Source: Spiribacter halobius (GTDB lineage Bacteria; Pseudomonadota; Gammaproteobacteria; Nitrococcales; Nitrococcaceae). Taken from it: a stretch of DNA of 64,000 nucleotides. This document shows, in pieces, positions 1-8,897 of the stretch. The number at the start of each line of letters is the position of its first letter. The stretch's first letter is position 1. A program made the translations under genes and the position numbers. The notes under the pieces were generated by a model. That model had not been told where the DNA came from. It saw nothing but the letters and a program-made list of their open reading frames with translations, and ran no database searches. The stretch spans positions 434,001 to 498,000 of the forward strand of contig NZ_CP086615.1 of assembly GCF_020883455.1 (NCBI RefSeq). The letters are read 5' to 3'.

Positions 1-521
1 CTTTTGGAGGAGAGCGGCAACCAGGCCCGCGCGTGCGGCGGATACCAGTGCCCGCCCTGGTCGTCCCGCGGCAGCCGCGCACCCGGCAGGCGACACCAGG
101 GGAAGCGGCGGAAGCTGCGCACCTGGCCGGTGAGAATCGGGTAGCGGGCGAGCAGTGCCATGCCGTACTGGCCCGGGAACTCGCCGAAGCCGAGGGCATC
201 CCCGGGGCCGTCACAGCGGCCGTCGCGGTCCAGGTCGTAGCCCGACGGCACACCGGTGTTAACCGGCGCGCGGAAGCGGTAGGGGTAGTCGGCGCCCGCG
301 GGAGCGAGGTAACCGTCGATGAACTGCGCCAGCGCCGCTCCGTCGGGGTCGTCATCGACCTCGTTCAGCAGCAGGATGTCCGGGGCGACCGCGGCGACAA
401 TGGCCGCCACGGCTGCGGCCTGGGGGTCGCCCGTGGCAAGGTCGCGGCAGAGGGCGCCGGCAGCCGGGCGGTTGAGCGCCGTATTGTAGCTGGCGATGCG
501 GACCCGGGGCGGCGTGCTCAT
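1..521 (-). CDS. Endonuclease/exonuclease/phosphatase family protein (partial, C-terminus off window)
   Basis: The first 173 codons of a protein that continues beyond the left edge. It begins MSTPPRVRIASYNTALN, the usual first strand of the EEP (DNase I-like) fold, and carries LLLNEVDD around residues 51-57, where Glu54 fits the metal-binding Glu of that fold. YGMALLARYPI further on is also typical of the family. The substrate cannot be told: EEP proteins include nucleases, phosphodiesterases and sphingomyelinases. Start chosen at the ATG at 519-521, because an in-frame TGA lies 16 codons upstream; no strong Shine-Dalgarno sequence precedes it. No clear signal peptide in the visible part. Confidence 0.8.
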   Translation of the reverse strand, partial: MSTPPRVRIASYNTALNRPAAGALCRDLATGDPQAAAVAAIVAAVAPDILLLNEVDDDPDGAALAQFIDGYLAPAGADYPYRFRAPVNTGVPSGYDLDRDGRCDGPGDALGFGEFPGQYGMALLARYPILTGQVRSFRRFPWCRLPGARLPRDDQGGHWYPPHARAWLPLSSK

Positions 522-599
522 GGTGAGGTGCGCTGCGGCATTTACCAGAAGTGGTGGTTCTGGTAGAAATCAGGCCCTACATGTTGTGGAGGTAGCCGG

Positions 600-758
600 A
601 TGGACATCGCCTCGCCCTGCATCGGCGTCTGCCGGGTAGACAACGGCCGCTGCCGCGGCTGCGGGCGCACGCTCAGCGAAATCGCCCAGTGGACGCGCTA
701 CAGCGACGCCGAGCGCGCGGCGATCATGCGCCGCCTGGCCCGCCAGGCGGCCCGATGA
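600..758 (+). CDS. DUF1289 family small Cys-rich protein
   Basis: A 52-residue protein beginning MDIASPCIGVCRVDNGRCRG. Cys7, Cys11, Cys18 and Cys21 form the C-x3-C-x6-C-x2-C pattern of DUF1289, followed by GRTLSEIAQW, the typical second half. Probably binds a metal or Fe-S centre; no function is established. A GGAGG at 588-592 sits the right distance before the ATG. Its TGA overlaps the ATG of the next gene (ATGA), so the two Cys-rich proteins are almost certainly translated together. Confidence 0.85.
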   Translation: MDIASPCIGVCRVDNGRCRGCGRTLSEIAQWTRYSDAERAAIMRRLARQAAR

Positions 759-961
759 CGGCCCACGAGCCCAAGCTCTGCCCCCGATGCGGGCGGGACT
801 TCGAGTGCCGGCTCGGTTCCATCCATCGCTGCCAGTGCGTGGATGTCCCGCTGGACGACGAGCTCCGCGAGGCCATCGCCCGCCGCTATGACGACTGCCT
901 CTGCCGCGACTGCCTCCAGCAGCTGGCGCGCCGGCCGGAGGCCATCACCGGCTGCCGCTGA
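755..961 (+). CDS. Cysteine-rich CWC family protein
   Basis: A 68-residue protein starting MTAHEPKLCPRCGRDFECR. Cysteines at 9, 12, 18, 26, 28, 48, 50 and 53 match the layout of the Cys-rich CWC family (paired CPxC knuckle, CxC, then CLCxxC), suggesting zinc binding. Function unknown. The start codon overlaps the DUF1289 stop codon, and this overlap decides the start over an upstream in-frame ATG at 689 that would lie inside the neighbour. The adjacent convergent gene ends at 965, leaving only three bases between stops. Confidence 0.8.
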   Translation: MTAHEPKLCPRCGRDFECRLGSIHRCQCVDVPLDDELREAIARRYDDCLCRDCLQQLARRPEAITGCR

Positions 962-964
962 ACG

Positions 965-1264
965 TCAGGCGCGGCCGGCGTCGAAGTCCGTCGGGGCGTG
1001 GAAGTACTCGCTGCTGCGGGCGAAGTCCTCCACCAGCTGGTGGAGCGCCTCCATGCGCAGCTCCGCGGTGCAGAGTGAGGCGCAATCCTCGCAGTCCGGG
1101 TCACCGCAAGGCTGGCGGGCATAGAGCCAGTACTGCACCGCACCGGCCAGCAGCCCGTCGGCGATCTCCCAGACGTCCCCCTCAGGCTCGGCGTCGGCCA
1201 GGCGGTTGCCGAGCTCGACGGCCTCCCGCGAGGCGATATCGTAGCTTGCTTCCTCGTCGCTCAT
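965..1264 (-). CDS. Hypothetical protein with a Cys cluster
   Basis: A 99-residue acidic, soluble-looking protein (MSDEEASYDIASREAVELGN at its N-terminus) that I do not recognise. Four cysteines at 53, 58, 61 and 65 (C-x4-C-x2-C-x3-C) stand between a predicted helical half and a second helix, suggesting a small metal site. It converges on the CWC protein gene with only a few bases between them, so this locus holds three small Cys-rich proteins in a row. No membrane segment or signal sequence. Confidence 0.65.
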   Translation of the reverse strand: MSDEEASYDIASREAVELGNRLADAEPEGDVWEIADGLLAGAVQYWLYARQPCGDPDCEDCASLCTAELRMEALHQLVEDFARSSEYFHAPTDFDAGRA

Positions 1265-1420
1265 CGGCGGTCCTGTGCTGTGCACGCTGTTGCGGCGGCT
1301 GACGTGAATGGTACCAGTCCGCGGGCCTGGGCTGGCCGCGGGATGCGTCCCGGCGAGGTTTGTCGCTATCATCCCGGAATGCTGGGGCCGTGCCCCGGCG
1401 TTCCGGATTGAAGGTTTGCT

Positions 1421-2164
1421 GTGGAAAGCCTGTTCAGCACTGTCGAGCCGCCCGCCAGCGCCCGGCTCTCCGACGCCATAGCCGAGCAGATCGAGCGACA
1501 CGTGGTGGAAGGGCGGCTGCGCCCGGGAGACGCCTTGCCGGCGGAGCGCGAGCTCTCCCGGCAGATGGAGGTCTCGCGGCCCTCCCTGCGGGAGGCCCTG
1601 CTGAAGCTCGAGGCCAGGGGCATCCTCGCCGTGCGCCGGAATGCCGGCTATACCGTGGCCGAGGTCACGGCGCCCAGCCTGACCGACCCGCTGCTGCGCC
1701 TCATGGAGACGCAGCCCAAGGCGGTGGCGGACGTGCTCGAGCTGCGTCAGGGCCTGGAGACGCTCACCGCCGCCCTCGCCGCCATGCGCGCGAGCGACGA
1801 GGACCTGCAGGCCATCGAGCTCGCCGCCGAGCGCATGGAGGAGGCCCAGGAAGCCGGGGACGCCGGCACCGCCGCGGAGTGGGATGCGCGGCTGCACCTC
1901 GCGGTGGCGGAGGCGAGCCACAACGTGGCGCTGGTGCACGTCATGCGCGGGCTGTTCTCGGTGATGCGCGATCACGTGCGTCGCGCGCGGGAGGCCCTGC
2001 TGGTGCGCGAGGCCGCCGAGCATCTGCTGCGCGACCAGCATCGCGCCCTGGTGGACGCAGTGCGTGCGGGCGACCCGGAGGCCGCGGTGCGTGCCGCCGA
2101 GGTGCACCTGCGCTTCGTGCGTACCGGCGTGGGCCAGGGCGGCAGCGGACCCCCGTCCGGATGA
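1421..2164 (+). CDS. FadR/PdhR-type GntR family transcriptional regulator
   Basis: 247 residues, GTG start preceded by GAAGG. The N-terminal ~75 residues are a winged helix of the GntR class ([39 protein letters not shown], then the wing [16 protein letters not shown]). The remainder is all helical and fits the FCD ligand domain, with the D-x3-H pair in [14 protein letters not shown] and later histidines expected to bind a metal. PdhR and LldR regulate pyruvate or lactate use, but the ligand here cannot be read. apt follows 73 bases downstream and may be co-transcribed, with no obvious functional tie. Confidence 0.85.
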   Translation: MESLFSTVEPPASARLSDAIAEQIERHVVEGRLRPGDALPAERELSRQMEVSRPSLREALLKLEARGILAVRRNAGYTVAEVTAPSLTDPLLRLMETQPKAVADVLELRQGLETLTAALAAMRASDEDLQAIELAAERMEEAQEAGDAGTAAEWDARLHLAVAEASHNVALVHVMRGLFSVMRDHVRRAREALLVREAAEHLLRDQHRALVDAVRAGDPEAAVRAAEVHLRFVRTGVGQGGSGPPSG

Positions 2165-2237
2165 GACCGGACTGCGGTGCCGGCCGCGACGCATCGCCCC
2201 GACCCTGCGGGCGCCGAACCCAATGGAGACGAGCAGC

Positions 2238-2783
2238 ATGACCGACAGCATGGACCCGCAGGGCGCCATCGAGCAGGTAGGGCGCCTGATCCGGGACATC
2301 CCCGACTTCCCCAAGCCGGGCATCGTGTTCAAGGACATCACGCCGCTGCTGGGCGATGCCCGGGGCTTCCGTGCCAGCATCGACCTGTTCGCGGAGCGGC
2401 TCGGGGGCGAGCCGCTCGACTACGTGGTGGGGATCGAGTCCCGGGGGTTCATCTTCGGCGCGGCACTGGCCGATCGCATCGGCGCCGGCTTCATACCCGT
2501 GCGCAAGCCGGGCAAGCTGCCGGCGGAGGTGCACCGCTGCGAGTATCAGCTGGAGTACGGCACCGACGCCCTGGAGGTCCACCGCGACGCCTTCGGCGCC
2601 GGCGCCCGGGCGGTGATCATCGACGACCTCCTCGCCACCGGCGGCACCGCCCACGCCACCGGCCAGCTCATCCGCCGCCTCGGCGGCGAGCTGGTCGGCT
2701 ACCTCTTCCTCATCGAGCTCACCTTCCTCAACGGCCGCCGACGCCTGGACAACGCCCCGGTCACTTCCCTGATTCGCTACTGA
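2238..2783 (+). CDS. apt: Adenine phosphoribosyltransferase
   Basis: 181 residues. Converts adenine plus PRPP to AMP (purine salvage, cytoplasm). [18 protein letters not shown] (21-38) is the family N-terminal signature, [14 protein letters not shown] (65-78) lines the base pocket and [14 protein letters not shown] (125-138) is the PRPP-binding loop. Two ATGs are possible, 2223 and 2238; I chose 2238 because GGAGA at 2225-2229 is correctly spaced for it and the length then equals the usual ~180. A large CACAACG-type inverted repeat begins 24 bases after the stop. Confidence 0.95.
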   Translation: MTDSMDPQGAIEQVGRLIRDIPDFPKPGIVFKDITPLLGDARGFRASIDLFAERLGGEPLDYVVGIESRGFIFGAALADRIGAGFIPVRKPGKLPAEVHRCEYQLEYGTDALEVHRDAFGAGARAVIIDDLLATGGTAHATGQLIRRLGGELVGYLFLIELTFLNGRRRLDNAPVTSLIRY

Positions 2784-2806
2784 TTTCGCTTGATTCTGGC
2801 GTTGGA

Positions 2807-3031
2807 TTAAACACAACGACACGACGGGCACAACGATTCACGACGCGAGAGAGACGGAGAAAGACTGGAACGCCAAGAGCGTGATGAGGTTTGCCTGCAA
2901 GACGCTCCAGCCGATCTCCGCGGCTTTCTACTTCGTTTCGGGAATTTTCGCTCGTAGCGGTTCTGCCGGGCTCTGCAAAGGAATATCTCTTCCGTTGTGA
3001 ATCGTTGTGCCCGTTGTGTCGTTGTGTTTAA
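2807..3031. repeat. Long inverted repeat, family A (CACAACG units), copy A1
   Basis: Left arm 2807-2845 and right arm 2993-3031 are complementary at 37 of 39 positions, separated by a 147-base loop with no gene. Each arm is itself a loose tandem of CACAACG-like heptamers. The element fills most of the gap between apt and the convergent panE-like gene, so it could act as a transcription barrier for both. Same family at 18916-19040 and 37504-37600. Confidence 0.9.
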
Positions 3032-3061
3032 ACCTCACGCCCGCAGCGGTTGCAGACCGCG

Positions 3062-3964
3062 CTACCGACCGACCGCCGCCAGCCCGCGCAAGGTGTCGTA
3101 GATGCGTTGGTGCTCGGGGGTGGCGATGCCGTGCCGGGCGCCGAGGGTGAGGATCGCGCCGGTGATGGCGTCGAGCTCGAGGCGGCGGCCGGCGCGGTAG
3201 TCCTGGAGCATGGAGGAGACGTTGTCCGCGGTGGCGCGGGCCACCGCCGCGGTGCGTGCGGCGGCGCCCTCGGCGAAGCGGTAGCCGGCGGCGGCGAGCA
3301 CCGCGTCCGCCTCGGCACCGAGGGACTCCAGGGCCGCCCGTGCCCCCGGGATCTCCAGAACCCCGCCGTTGCGGCAGTCGTGCAGCACGGTGAGCGGATT
3401 GAGCAGGGCGTTGACCCGCAGCTTGTCCACGAGCCAGCGGCGGATGTCCGGTACTGGCTCGCAGCCGAGCCCGGCGGGCCCGAGCCGCTGGCACCAGTCG
3501 ACGTCGTCACCCTGCAGGGGCCCGATGCGGGTGACGCCGATACCGGCATGCACCACTGTGCGGGCGTCCCGGCGCCAGGCGCCCTCCGTAGTGCAGCCCG
3601 CGCTCACCGGATGACCGGGGAGCGCGGCCGCCACCGCATCCTGGCTGCCCAGGCCGTTCTGCAGGGTCAGCACCGCCGCGCCGGGCGGCAGTGCTGGTGC
3701 CAGCTGCCGGATCGCCGGGGCGGCGTCGTGAGCCTTGGTGCAGAGGATGACATGGCTCAGATCCGGGGGTGGCGAGTCGATGCCGCTGGCGGGCAGGGAC
3801 AGCTCGCGACGCTCGCCGCCACGCTCCAGGCGGATGCGCTCCTCGGTTGGCCTATGGCCGGGGCGGCGCAGCAGGTGCACGGACTGGCCGGAGGCGGCGA
3901 GCGACGCCCCGAACAGCAGCCCCAGGCTGCCGGCGCCGAGGATCGCGATGCGCGGCGCGGCCAT
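3062..3964 (-). CDS. panE: 2-dehydropantoate 2-reductase (ApbA/PanE family)
   Basis: 300 residues. Expected to reduce ketopantoate to pantoate with NADPH on the way to pantothenate and CoA. The Rossmann motif GAGSLG is at 10-15, CTKAHD with Lys77 and LQNGLG with Asn103 match the cofactor/substrate residues, and the C-terminal helix DKLRVNALLNPLT (180-192) carries the catalytic Lys181 with Asn185 and Asn189. The family is broad, and ApbA/PanE paralogues acting on other 2-keto acids exist, so the substrate is inferred. The start codon overlaps by one base the stop of the upstream barrel-protein gene. Confidence 0.85.
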   Translation of the reverse strand: MAAPRIAILGAGSLGLLFGASLAASGQSVHLLRRPGHRPTEERIRLERGGERRELSLPASGIDSPPPDLSHVILCTKAHDAAPAIRQLAPALPPGAAVLTLQNGLGSQDAVAAALPGHPVSAGCTTEGAWRRDARTVVHAGIGVTRIGPLQGDDVDWCQRLGPAGLGCEPVPDIRRWLVDKLRVNALLNPLTVLHDCRNGGVLEIPGARAALESLGAEADAVLAAAGYRFAEGAAARTAAVARATADNVSSMLQDYRAGRRLELDAITGAILTLGARHGIATPEHQRIYDTLRGLAAVGR

Positions 3965-4530
3965 CAGAACCGCAGTCGCGCACCCACGGTGAGCAGCTCC
4001 TGCTCGTCGCCGAGCTCCAATTCGCCGCCCACCTGCACCCGGCGGCCGACGTCGACCCAGGTCTCGCCGTAGAGCCCGAGCTCCTCGTCGCTGTCGAGGT
4101 CGTAGTAGACGGCGCCGCCGCCGAGGGTAACCCCGGGCGAAATGGTGCCGAGCACGCCCCCGCGCAGGCCGAAGCCGTCATCGTCCCGCTCGCTGGCGCC
4201 GCGCTCCAGCTCGCGGTTCTCGTAGAACAACTCGCCGATGAGGTCGAAGTTGCGGCTGATGGGGCCATGCAGGCCGCCACCGAGGCGGAAGTCCTCGCGG
4301 TCGACCCCGGCATCCAGGTCCCAGGCCGCGTAGCGGCCGAGGAGATAGGCATTCGGGCCGATGCTGAACTTGCCGTCCAGCACCAGTCCCTCGCCGTCGC
4401 GGTCGCGCTCGTCGAGCTCGATCAGGCCGACGCCGAGGCCGACGTGATCATAGCTGGGCTCCGCGGCTGCCGTTCCGGCTGCCAGCGTTGCGGCGGCTGC
4501 CGCCGCGGCAAGCGTCATGGTCTGGCGCAT
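3964..4530 (-). CDS. YfaZ-like outer-membrane beta-barrel protein
   Basis: 188 residues with an Ala-rich signal peptide (cleavage after TAAA, about residue 23). The mature part alternates Gly-rich short strands and acidic turns (YDHVGLGVGLIEL, LGGGLHGPISRNFDLIGE, FGLRGGVLGTISPGV) and ends in a terminal Phe (VGARLRF), the C-terminal signature for BAM-dependent outer-membrane insertion. Similar to YfaZ-type small barrels; no substrate is known. Transcribed just upstream of the panE-like gene with a one-base overlap. Confidence 0.7.
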   Translation of the reverse strand: MRQTMTLAAAAAAATLAAGTAAAEPSYDHVGLGVGLIELDERDRDGEGLVLDGKFSIGPNAYLLGRYAAWDLDAGVDREDFRLGGGLHGPISRNFDLIGELFYENRELERGASERDDDGFGLRGGVLGTISPGVTLGGGAVYYDLDSDEELGLYGETWVDVGRRVQVGGELELGDEQELLTVGARLRF

Positions 4531-4756
4531 TTCAGGCTCTCCGTTGTCATGCGATCAAACGTGGCCGGCCCGCAGCCGGGAAACGTTCCACGGCGCAGGC
4601 TCCTGGGGGCCGCATGGCCCAGGCGCCCAGTGTCCACGCAATGCCCTGCCGCTGCAGCGGTGCCCGCGATTCGCCGCGTGCAGCGCCTCCTGCGTCGCTC
4701 AAAGACGACGGTCACGGCCTGGTGGGAGGGCCCGCCCGCAGCGGCGATGGGCTGCC

Positions 4757-5218
4757 TCAGCCGAGCTCGAGCGTGCCCGCCGGCGCGTGTCCCTGCCAGC
4801 GCGCCACCACCCGCCGCATCCAGCGTGTCGCCGGGTCCTCGGCCGTCAGCAGTGCCTGGGCGCCCTCGGCATCGACCCACCGCGCCGCGTCATGCTCCGG
4901 GGACAGGCGTGGCGGTACCGCCGCCGGGACGCGGCAGAGGTAGGTCACGCCCACCAGCTCGTGATCCGCGTCCGCCGGCCCGCGGTGAAAGTGGGCGGTC
5001 CCGAGCAGGGCCACCGGCTCGGCGGCCAGGCCCGTCTCCTCCCGCACCTCGCGGCGCAGGGCGTCCTCGAAGCCCTCGCCCTGCTCGAGGCGCCCGGTGA
5101 TGCACTCCCAGGCGCCGGGGGCATAGTCTCGATGGTGGGCGCGGCGCAGCAGCAGGACGCGCCCGTCCGGCGCCTCCAGCAGCGCCGCGATGCCGGCGAG
5201 AAAACGCCCGACGGTCAT
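4757..5218 (-). CDS. Nudix hydrolase
   Basis: 153 residues with a perfect Nudix box: Gly42-x5-Glu48-x7-Arg56-Glu57-Val-x-Glu60-Glu61-x-Gly63-Leu64, which binds Mg2+ and hydrolyses a nucleoside diphosphate linked to some group. RRAHHRDYAPGAWECITGRL before the box is common in NUDIX proteins acting on nucleotide substrates, but the substrate cannot be deduced. The start ATG overlaps the TGA of the upstream DUF4126 gene (ATGA), so the two are translationally coupled. Confidence 0.85.
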   Translation of the reverse strand: MTVGRFLAGIAALLEAPDGRVLLLRRAHHRDYAPGAWECITGRLEQGEGFEDALRREVREETGLAAEPVALLGTAHFHRGPADADHELVGVTYLCRVPAAVPPRLSPEHDAARWVDAEGAQALLTAEDPATRWMRRVVARWQGHAPAGTLELG

Positions 5219-5871
5219 GGTCGCTGGTCCGGCAGCCGGGCGGCGCTGTCGCCGGCAGGCGACGATCGGCCGCGGAAGAAGCCCGCGATACGCCGCCCCA
5301 CTGCCCGCAGGCCCCGAAGGATCCGCGGCAGCAGCCATACCAGCAGCGCGATGAAGGCCACCAGCAGGATCAGGAACAGCCAGGGGTGGTTGAGCGCGAG
5401 CCAGAGCCCGCCGATCACCGCCACGTCCTCCGAGATGGAGGCGGTCCAGTTCGAGAACGGCTCCGGCGAGGTGTTGATCAGCGCGCGCCCGCCGGCCTTG
5501 AGCGAGTGACTCCCCGCCGCCAGCCCGCCGCCCACCAGCGCCGCCGCGAGCTCGGCCGCCGGCGCCACGTCGCCCACCGCCGCCGCGGCCAGGAGGGCGC
5601 CGGCAGGCAGCCGCACCAGCGTGTGCAGCGCATCCCAGCCGGTATCCACCCCCGGCGTCTTGTCGGCCACGAACTCCACCATGTACATGAGCCCCGCTGC
5701 GGCAATGACCAGCGGATCCGCCAGCACCTCGAGGCCCGCCGGCAGCGAGGCATAGCCGAGCCGCTGCATGAGCCCGAGGGTGAGCATGGCGGCGTAAAGG
5801 TTGATGCCGCTCGCCCAGCCGACGCCCAGGGTGAGGGCGATTAGCCCGGTAACGGAGTCGAGCGTTTCCAT
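5215..5871 (-). CDS. DUF4126 family membrane protein
   Basis: 218 residues. The start METLDSVTGLIALTLGVGWA with SGINLYAAMLTLGLMQRLG matches DUF4126, an integral membrane family of unknown role. Hydrophobic segments are at about 8-30, 52-72, 84-110, 112-130 and a last one around 165-190 (HPWLFLILLVAFIALLVWLL), followed by a basic cytoplasmic tail. The ATG at 5869-5871 was chosen over an upstream ATG because the extra 37 residues are not family-like. Couples to the Nudix gene through an ATGA overlap. Confidence 0.8.
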   Translation of the reverse strand: METLDSVTGLIALTLGVGWASGINLYAAMLTLGLMQRLGYASLPAGLEVLADPLVIAAAGLMYMVEFVADKTPGVDTGWDALHTLVRLPAGALLAAAAVGDVAPAAELAAALVGGGLAAGSHSLKAGGRALINTSPEPFSNWTASISEDVAVIGGLWLALNHPWLFLILLVAFIALLVWLLPRILRGLRAVGRRIAGFFRGRSSPAGDSAARLPDQRP

Positions 5872-6111
5872 ATCGGCCTGCCTGCCCGTGGCGGAGTTTC
5901 GATCACCCGTCAGGGTACCGCGCGCGGCGCTGAACGGCAGCTGAACGCAAACGTGACAGCCGTCGCACGCCCGTCGTCGCATTCGCCGCTACGCGCCAGT
6001 ATTGCGAAATCGCGCGCACTTCGGGGAACCCTTGCCCTATAGCGTGCACCCTGCCACTGGGCCGCCAATCGAAGAATCACGCGGCCGGGGCTCAAACAGG
6101 GGGCCAGAATC

Positions 6112-7926
6112 ATGTTCGCGTTTCTCCGTACCCGTCGTATCTTCCAGTCGGTGCTGCCGCTGGCGGCCCTGATGGCCGGCCTGATGGCGATCCCCGCCCC
6201 GGCGGCCGCCGAGGACGCGCGCCTGCTGGTGCAGCCGCGTCCGGGGCTGTCCGAGGGTCGCCTGGGCAGTGTGCTGCGCGGGCTGGGCGCCGTGCGCACC
6301 GGCCGCATCGAGGCCATCGACGTGATCACGCTGCGCGTCCCGGAGCAGGCCCGGGAGCGGGTGCTCACCGCGCTGCAGCGCAATCCCCATATCAGCTTCG
6401 CGGAGCCGGACCGGCTCGTGCCGCCGGTGGCGACGAGCCCCAACGACCCCTACTATGACGACGCCTGGCACCTGCCGCAGATCCAGGCCCCCACCGCCTG
6501 GGACAGCAGCCGCGGCAGCGGCCGCGTGGTGGCGGTTCTCGACACCGGCGTGGACGCCGGCCACGCCGACCTCGGTGCCAACGTCCTGCCCGGCTACAAC
6601 AGCGTCTCCGGCAGCAGCGACAGCAGTGACGTCCACGGCCACGGCACCCTGGTGGCCGGCGTTGTGGCCGCCCTCGGCGACAACGGCGAGGGCGTGGCCT
6701 CGCTGGCGTGGCAGACCGGGATCCTGCCGGTCCGCATCACCGACCGCGACGACGGTTACGCCTACTTCAGCGACATTGCCAACGGCCTCACCTGGGCGGC
6801 GGACAATGGCGCCCATGTGGCCAACATCAGCTACAACGTCTCCGGCAGCTCGACCATCCAGAGCGCGGCCAAGTACATGATGGATCGCGGTGGCCTGGTG
6901 GTGGTGGCCGCCGGCAACGACGGCAGCGACCCCGGCTACTCGGACTCCCCCTATCTGATCGCGGTCTCGGCCACGAACAGCAGCGACAGCAAGACCAGCT
7001 GGTCCAACTACGGCTACTACATCGACGTCGCCGCTCCCGGTGCCGGCATTTGGACCACCAAGCGCGGCGGCGGCTACGGCTCGGCCTCCGGTACCTCTTT
7101 CGCGAGCCCGGTCACCGCGGGCGTCATCGCCCTCATGACGGCGGGCAACGAAGGCCTGGCCCCGGCGGACGTCGAGCGCCTGCTCGAGGCCTCCGCCGAT
7201 GATCTGGGGCTCGAGGGCGCGGACACCTACTACGGCCACGGCCGGGTTAACGCTGCCGAGGCGGTGAGTGCCGCGGCAAGTGTCAACGATTCGGACACCA
7301 CCGCACCGGCGGTCAGCCTCGTCTCACCGGCGGAAGGCGCGGAGGTCTCCGGGCTGGTGGCCGTGGACGTGGATGCCAGCGACAGCAGCGGCGTGAGCTA
7401 CGTGGAGCTGCAGGTCAACGGCGCCCCAGTGGCTACCGACGAGACCTCCCCCTGGGGCTTTTCCTGGGACAGCGAGACCGTCAGCGACGGCGACGCCCGC
7501 CTGAGCGTCAAGGCGGTTGACAGCGCCGGCAACAGCGCCACCGACGAGGTCGGCGTGCTGGTCGCCAACACCAGCGACGACGCCGGTGCGCCGACCGTCA
7601 CCATCACCAGCCCCGCCGACGGCGCCACCGTCTCCGGCCACGTGGACATCGCCGCCTACGCCGAGGACGACACCGGCGTCGAGATGCTAAGCATCCTGGT
7701 GGACGGCAAGCTCCTCTGCGCCGGCGGGAGCGCGACTCTCAACTGCCGCTGGAACAGCCGTAAGGCGGACGCGGGCAGCCATACCATCACCGCCGAGGCC
7801 GAGGACGCCGCAGGGAACACCGGCAGCGCGTCGGTGGGTGTGACCGTGGACGGCAAGGATGACGACAGTGATACGGGGGGCGGCAACGGAAACAACGGCA
7901 ATAATGGGAAGGGACCCAAGAAGTAG
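6112..7926 (+). CDS. Secreted subtilisin-family (S8) serine protease with Ig-like repeats
   Basis: 604 residues. A signal peptide (to about Ala33) is followed by an inhibitor-I9-like propeptide (about 34-105, RLLVQPRPG...ISFAEPDRLV) and the S8 catalytic domain with Asp144 (VVAVLDTGVDAGH), His177 (VHGHGTLVAG), oxyanion Asn269 (VAAGND) and Ser329 (SGTSFASP). Residues ~396-485 and ~490-585 are two Ig-like repeats, each with SPADGA/SPAEGA starts and VDSAGNSA/EDAAGNTG ends, and a Gly/Asn-rich tail ending in GKGPKK closes the protein. All catalytic residues are present. It probably works outside the cell in nutrient scavenging or processing of surface proteins. It converges on a PEP-CTERM gene. Confidence 0.92.
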   Translation: MFAFLRTRRIFQSVLPLAALMAGLMAIPAPAAAEDARLLVQPRPGLSEGRLGSVLRGLGAVRTGRIEAIDVITLRVPEQARERVLTALQRNPHISFAEPDRLVPPVATSPNDPYYDDAWHLPQIQAPTAWDSSRGSGRVVAVLDTGVDAGHADLGANVLPGYNSVSGSSDSSDVHGHGTLVAGVVAALGDNGEGVASLAWQTGILPVRITDRDDGYAYFSDIANGLTWAADNGAHVANISYNVSGSSTIQSAAKYMMDRGGLVVVAAGNDGSDPGYSDSPYLIAVSATNSSDSKTSWSNYGYYIDVAAPGAGIWTTKRGGGYGSASGTSFASPVTAGVIALMTAGNEGLAPADVERLLEASADDLGLEGADTYYGHGRVNAAEAVSAAASVNDSDTTAPAVSLVSPAEGAEVSGLVAVDVDASDSSGVSYVELQVNGAPVATDETSPWGFSWDSETVSDGDARLSVKAVDSAGNSATDEVGVLVANTSDDAGAPTVTITSPADGATVSGHVDIAAYAEDDTGVEMLSILVDGKLLCAGGSATLNCRWNSRKADAGSHTITAEAEDAAGNTGSASVGVTVDGKDDDSDTGGGNGNNGNNGKGPKK

Positions 7927-7931
7927 TTCAT

Positions 7932-7972
7932 GCCGCTCGTCCCGGATAAATCAAAAACGCGGGGCGAGCGGC
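7932..7972. terminator. Hairpin terminator between convergent genes
   Basis: A 13-base stem (7932-7944 pairing with 7960-7972, one G-U pair) closes a 15-base A-rich loop. It lies 6 bases after the subtilase stop and is followed by a T-rich stretch (CTTCTTCT). Fits a terminator for the protease and possibly for the convergent gene ending at 7991. Confidence 0.6.
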
Positions 7973-7990
7973 TAGCTTCTTCTCGGGCAA

Positions 7991-8743
7991 CTACTTAGAG
8001 AATCGACGCGCGCCAATGAACCCCGCGATGCCTGTGGCAAAGAGGATGAGACTACCCGGCGCGGGCACCCCCCCGGCAGGTGTATCGCCGCCCTCCCCAT
8101 AGAGGCCAGCCACTACACCACTGTCGTCGCCATCTTCACCGACGCTTTGGAAGCTTGCTGCGGCTTGGTAGCCGCCATTTCCTGCGCCGGATAACGGCGC
8201 ATTAAGGAACGTGTCTAAATCCCAAACGAACTGGTCGGTAGTGAGTGTAAAGACCAGTTTCAAGTCTCTTCCGAGGCGACTGCCCGAGTCGTCGCTTTCG
8301 TTGACCAACTCGAAGGTGCCAGCACCACCAGAGTTTCCATTGGCATCGTTCAGCGACCAACCCGAGTCGACATCCGATAGGCTTTCTACCAAGGCCATCG
8401 TCAAGTCGTTGGCTGTGAAGGACCCGGCGCCGCCGAATTCGTGAAGCGAGAAGAACAACTGGTCTATACGGGGAGGATTTCCGGTCCCACTTCCACCATC
8501 TGTTCCACTCCAAGAGTCACTCGACGCCGCGTTAAGAAGGGTCCACGTGGTTTGGCTGTCGGAGTCAATCGTGATTCCAAGTTGAGCGGCCAGTCCGAAT
8601 GTAGTGTCTACCTCGGCCATATCCACGAAGACATCGTAGTCACTCGCGGTAAGTGCTGCACTTGCTGAAGCGCAGAAGGCCAGGGACACGATCGCGAGCC
8701 CCATCGATGTCGCGTGCCGTCTGAGTACTGTTCCTGAAGGCAT
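7991..8743 (-). CDS. PEP-CTERM sorting domain protein
   Basis: 250 residues. An N-terminal signal sequence (GLAIVSLAFCASASAA) leads a Ser/Asp/Gly-rich body with no recognised enzyme motif. The C-terminus has a VPAPGS motif, a hydrophobic helix (LILFATGIAGFIGA) and a basic end RRFSK. This is the tripartite exosortase signal, so the protein should be cut by an exosortase (not in this window) and released or anchored at the cell surface. GAGGAAAA precedes the ATG at 8741-8743 at good spacing, which decides the start over an upstream ATG at 8794. Base composition is clearly lower in G+C than all neighbours, suggesting recent transfer. Confidence 0.85.
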   Translation of the reverse strand: MPSGTVLRRHATSMGLAIVSLAFCASASAALTASDYDVFVDMAEVDTTFGLAAQLGITIDSDSQTTWTLLNAASSDSWSGTDGGSGTGNPPRIDQLFFSLHEFGGAGSFTANDLTMALVESLSDVDSGWSLNDANGNSGGAGTFELVNESDDSGSRLGRDLKLVFTLTTDQFVWDLDTFLNAPLSGAGNGGYQAAASFQSVGEDGDDSGVVAGLYGEGGDTPAGGVPAPGSLILFATGIAGFIGARRFSK

Positions 8744-8897
8744 TGTTCTTTTCCTCACGGAGGACGTGATACAGTTCTGCAACTTAGGAAGCATGATTCA
8801 GGCCAACAAAAAACAAGCAAAAAATACAGCAAGTTAGCGCTATGCTAATGGCTTGCATGTAAAGAAGTCGGACACTTTAGTCAGACAGTCTCACCCC

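Noticed and set aside
33-566. Plus-strand frame of 177 codons at the left edge
   Set aside because: Antisense to the EEP-family gene, whose protein is recognisable.
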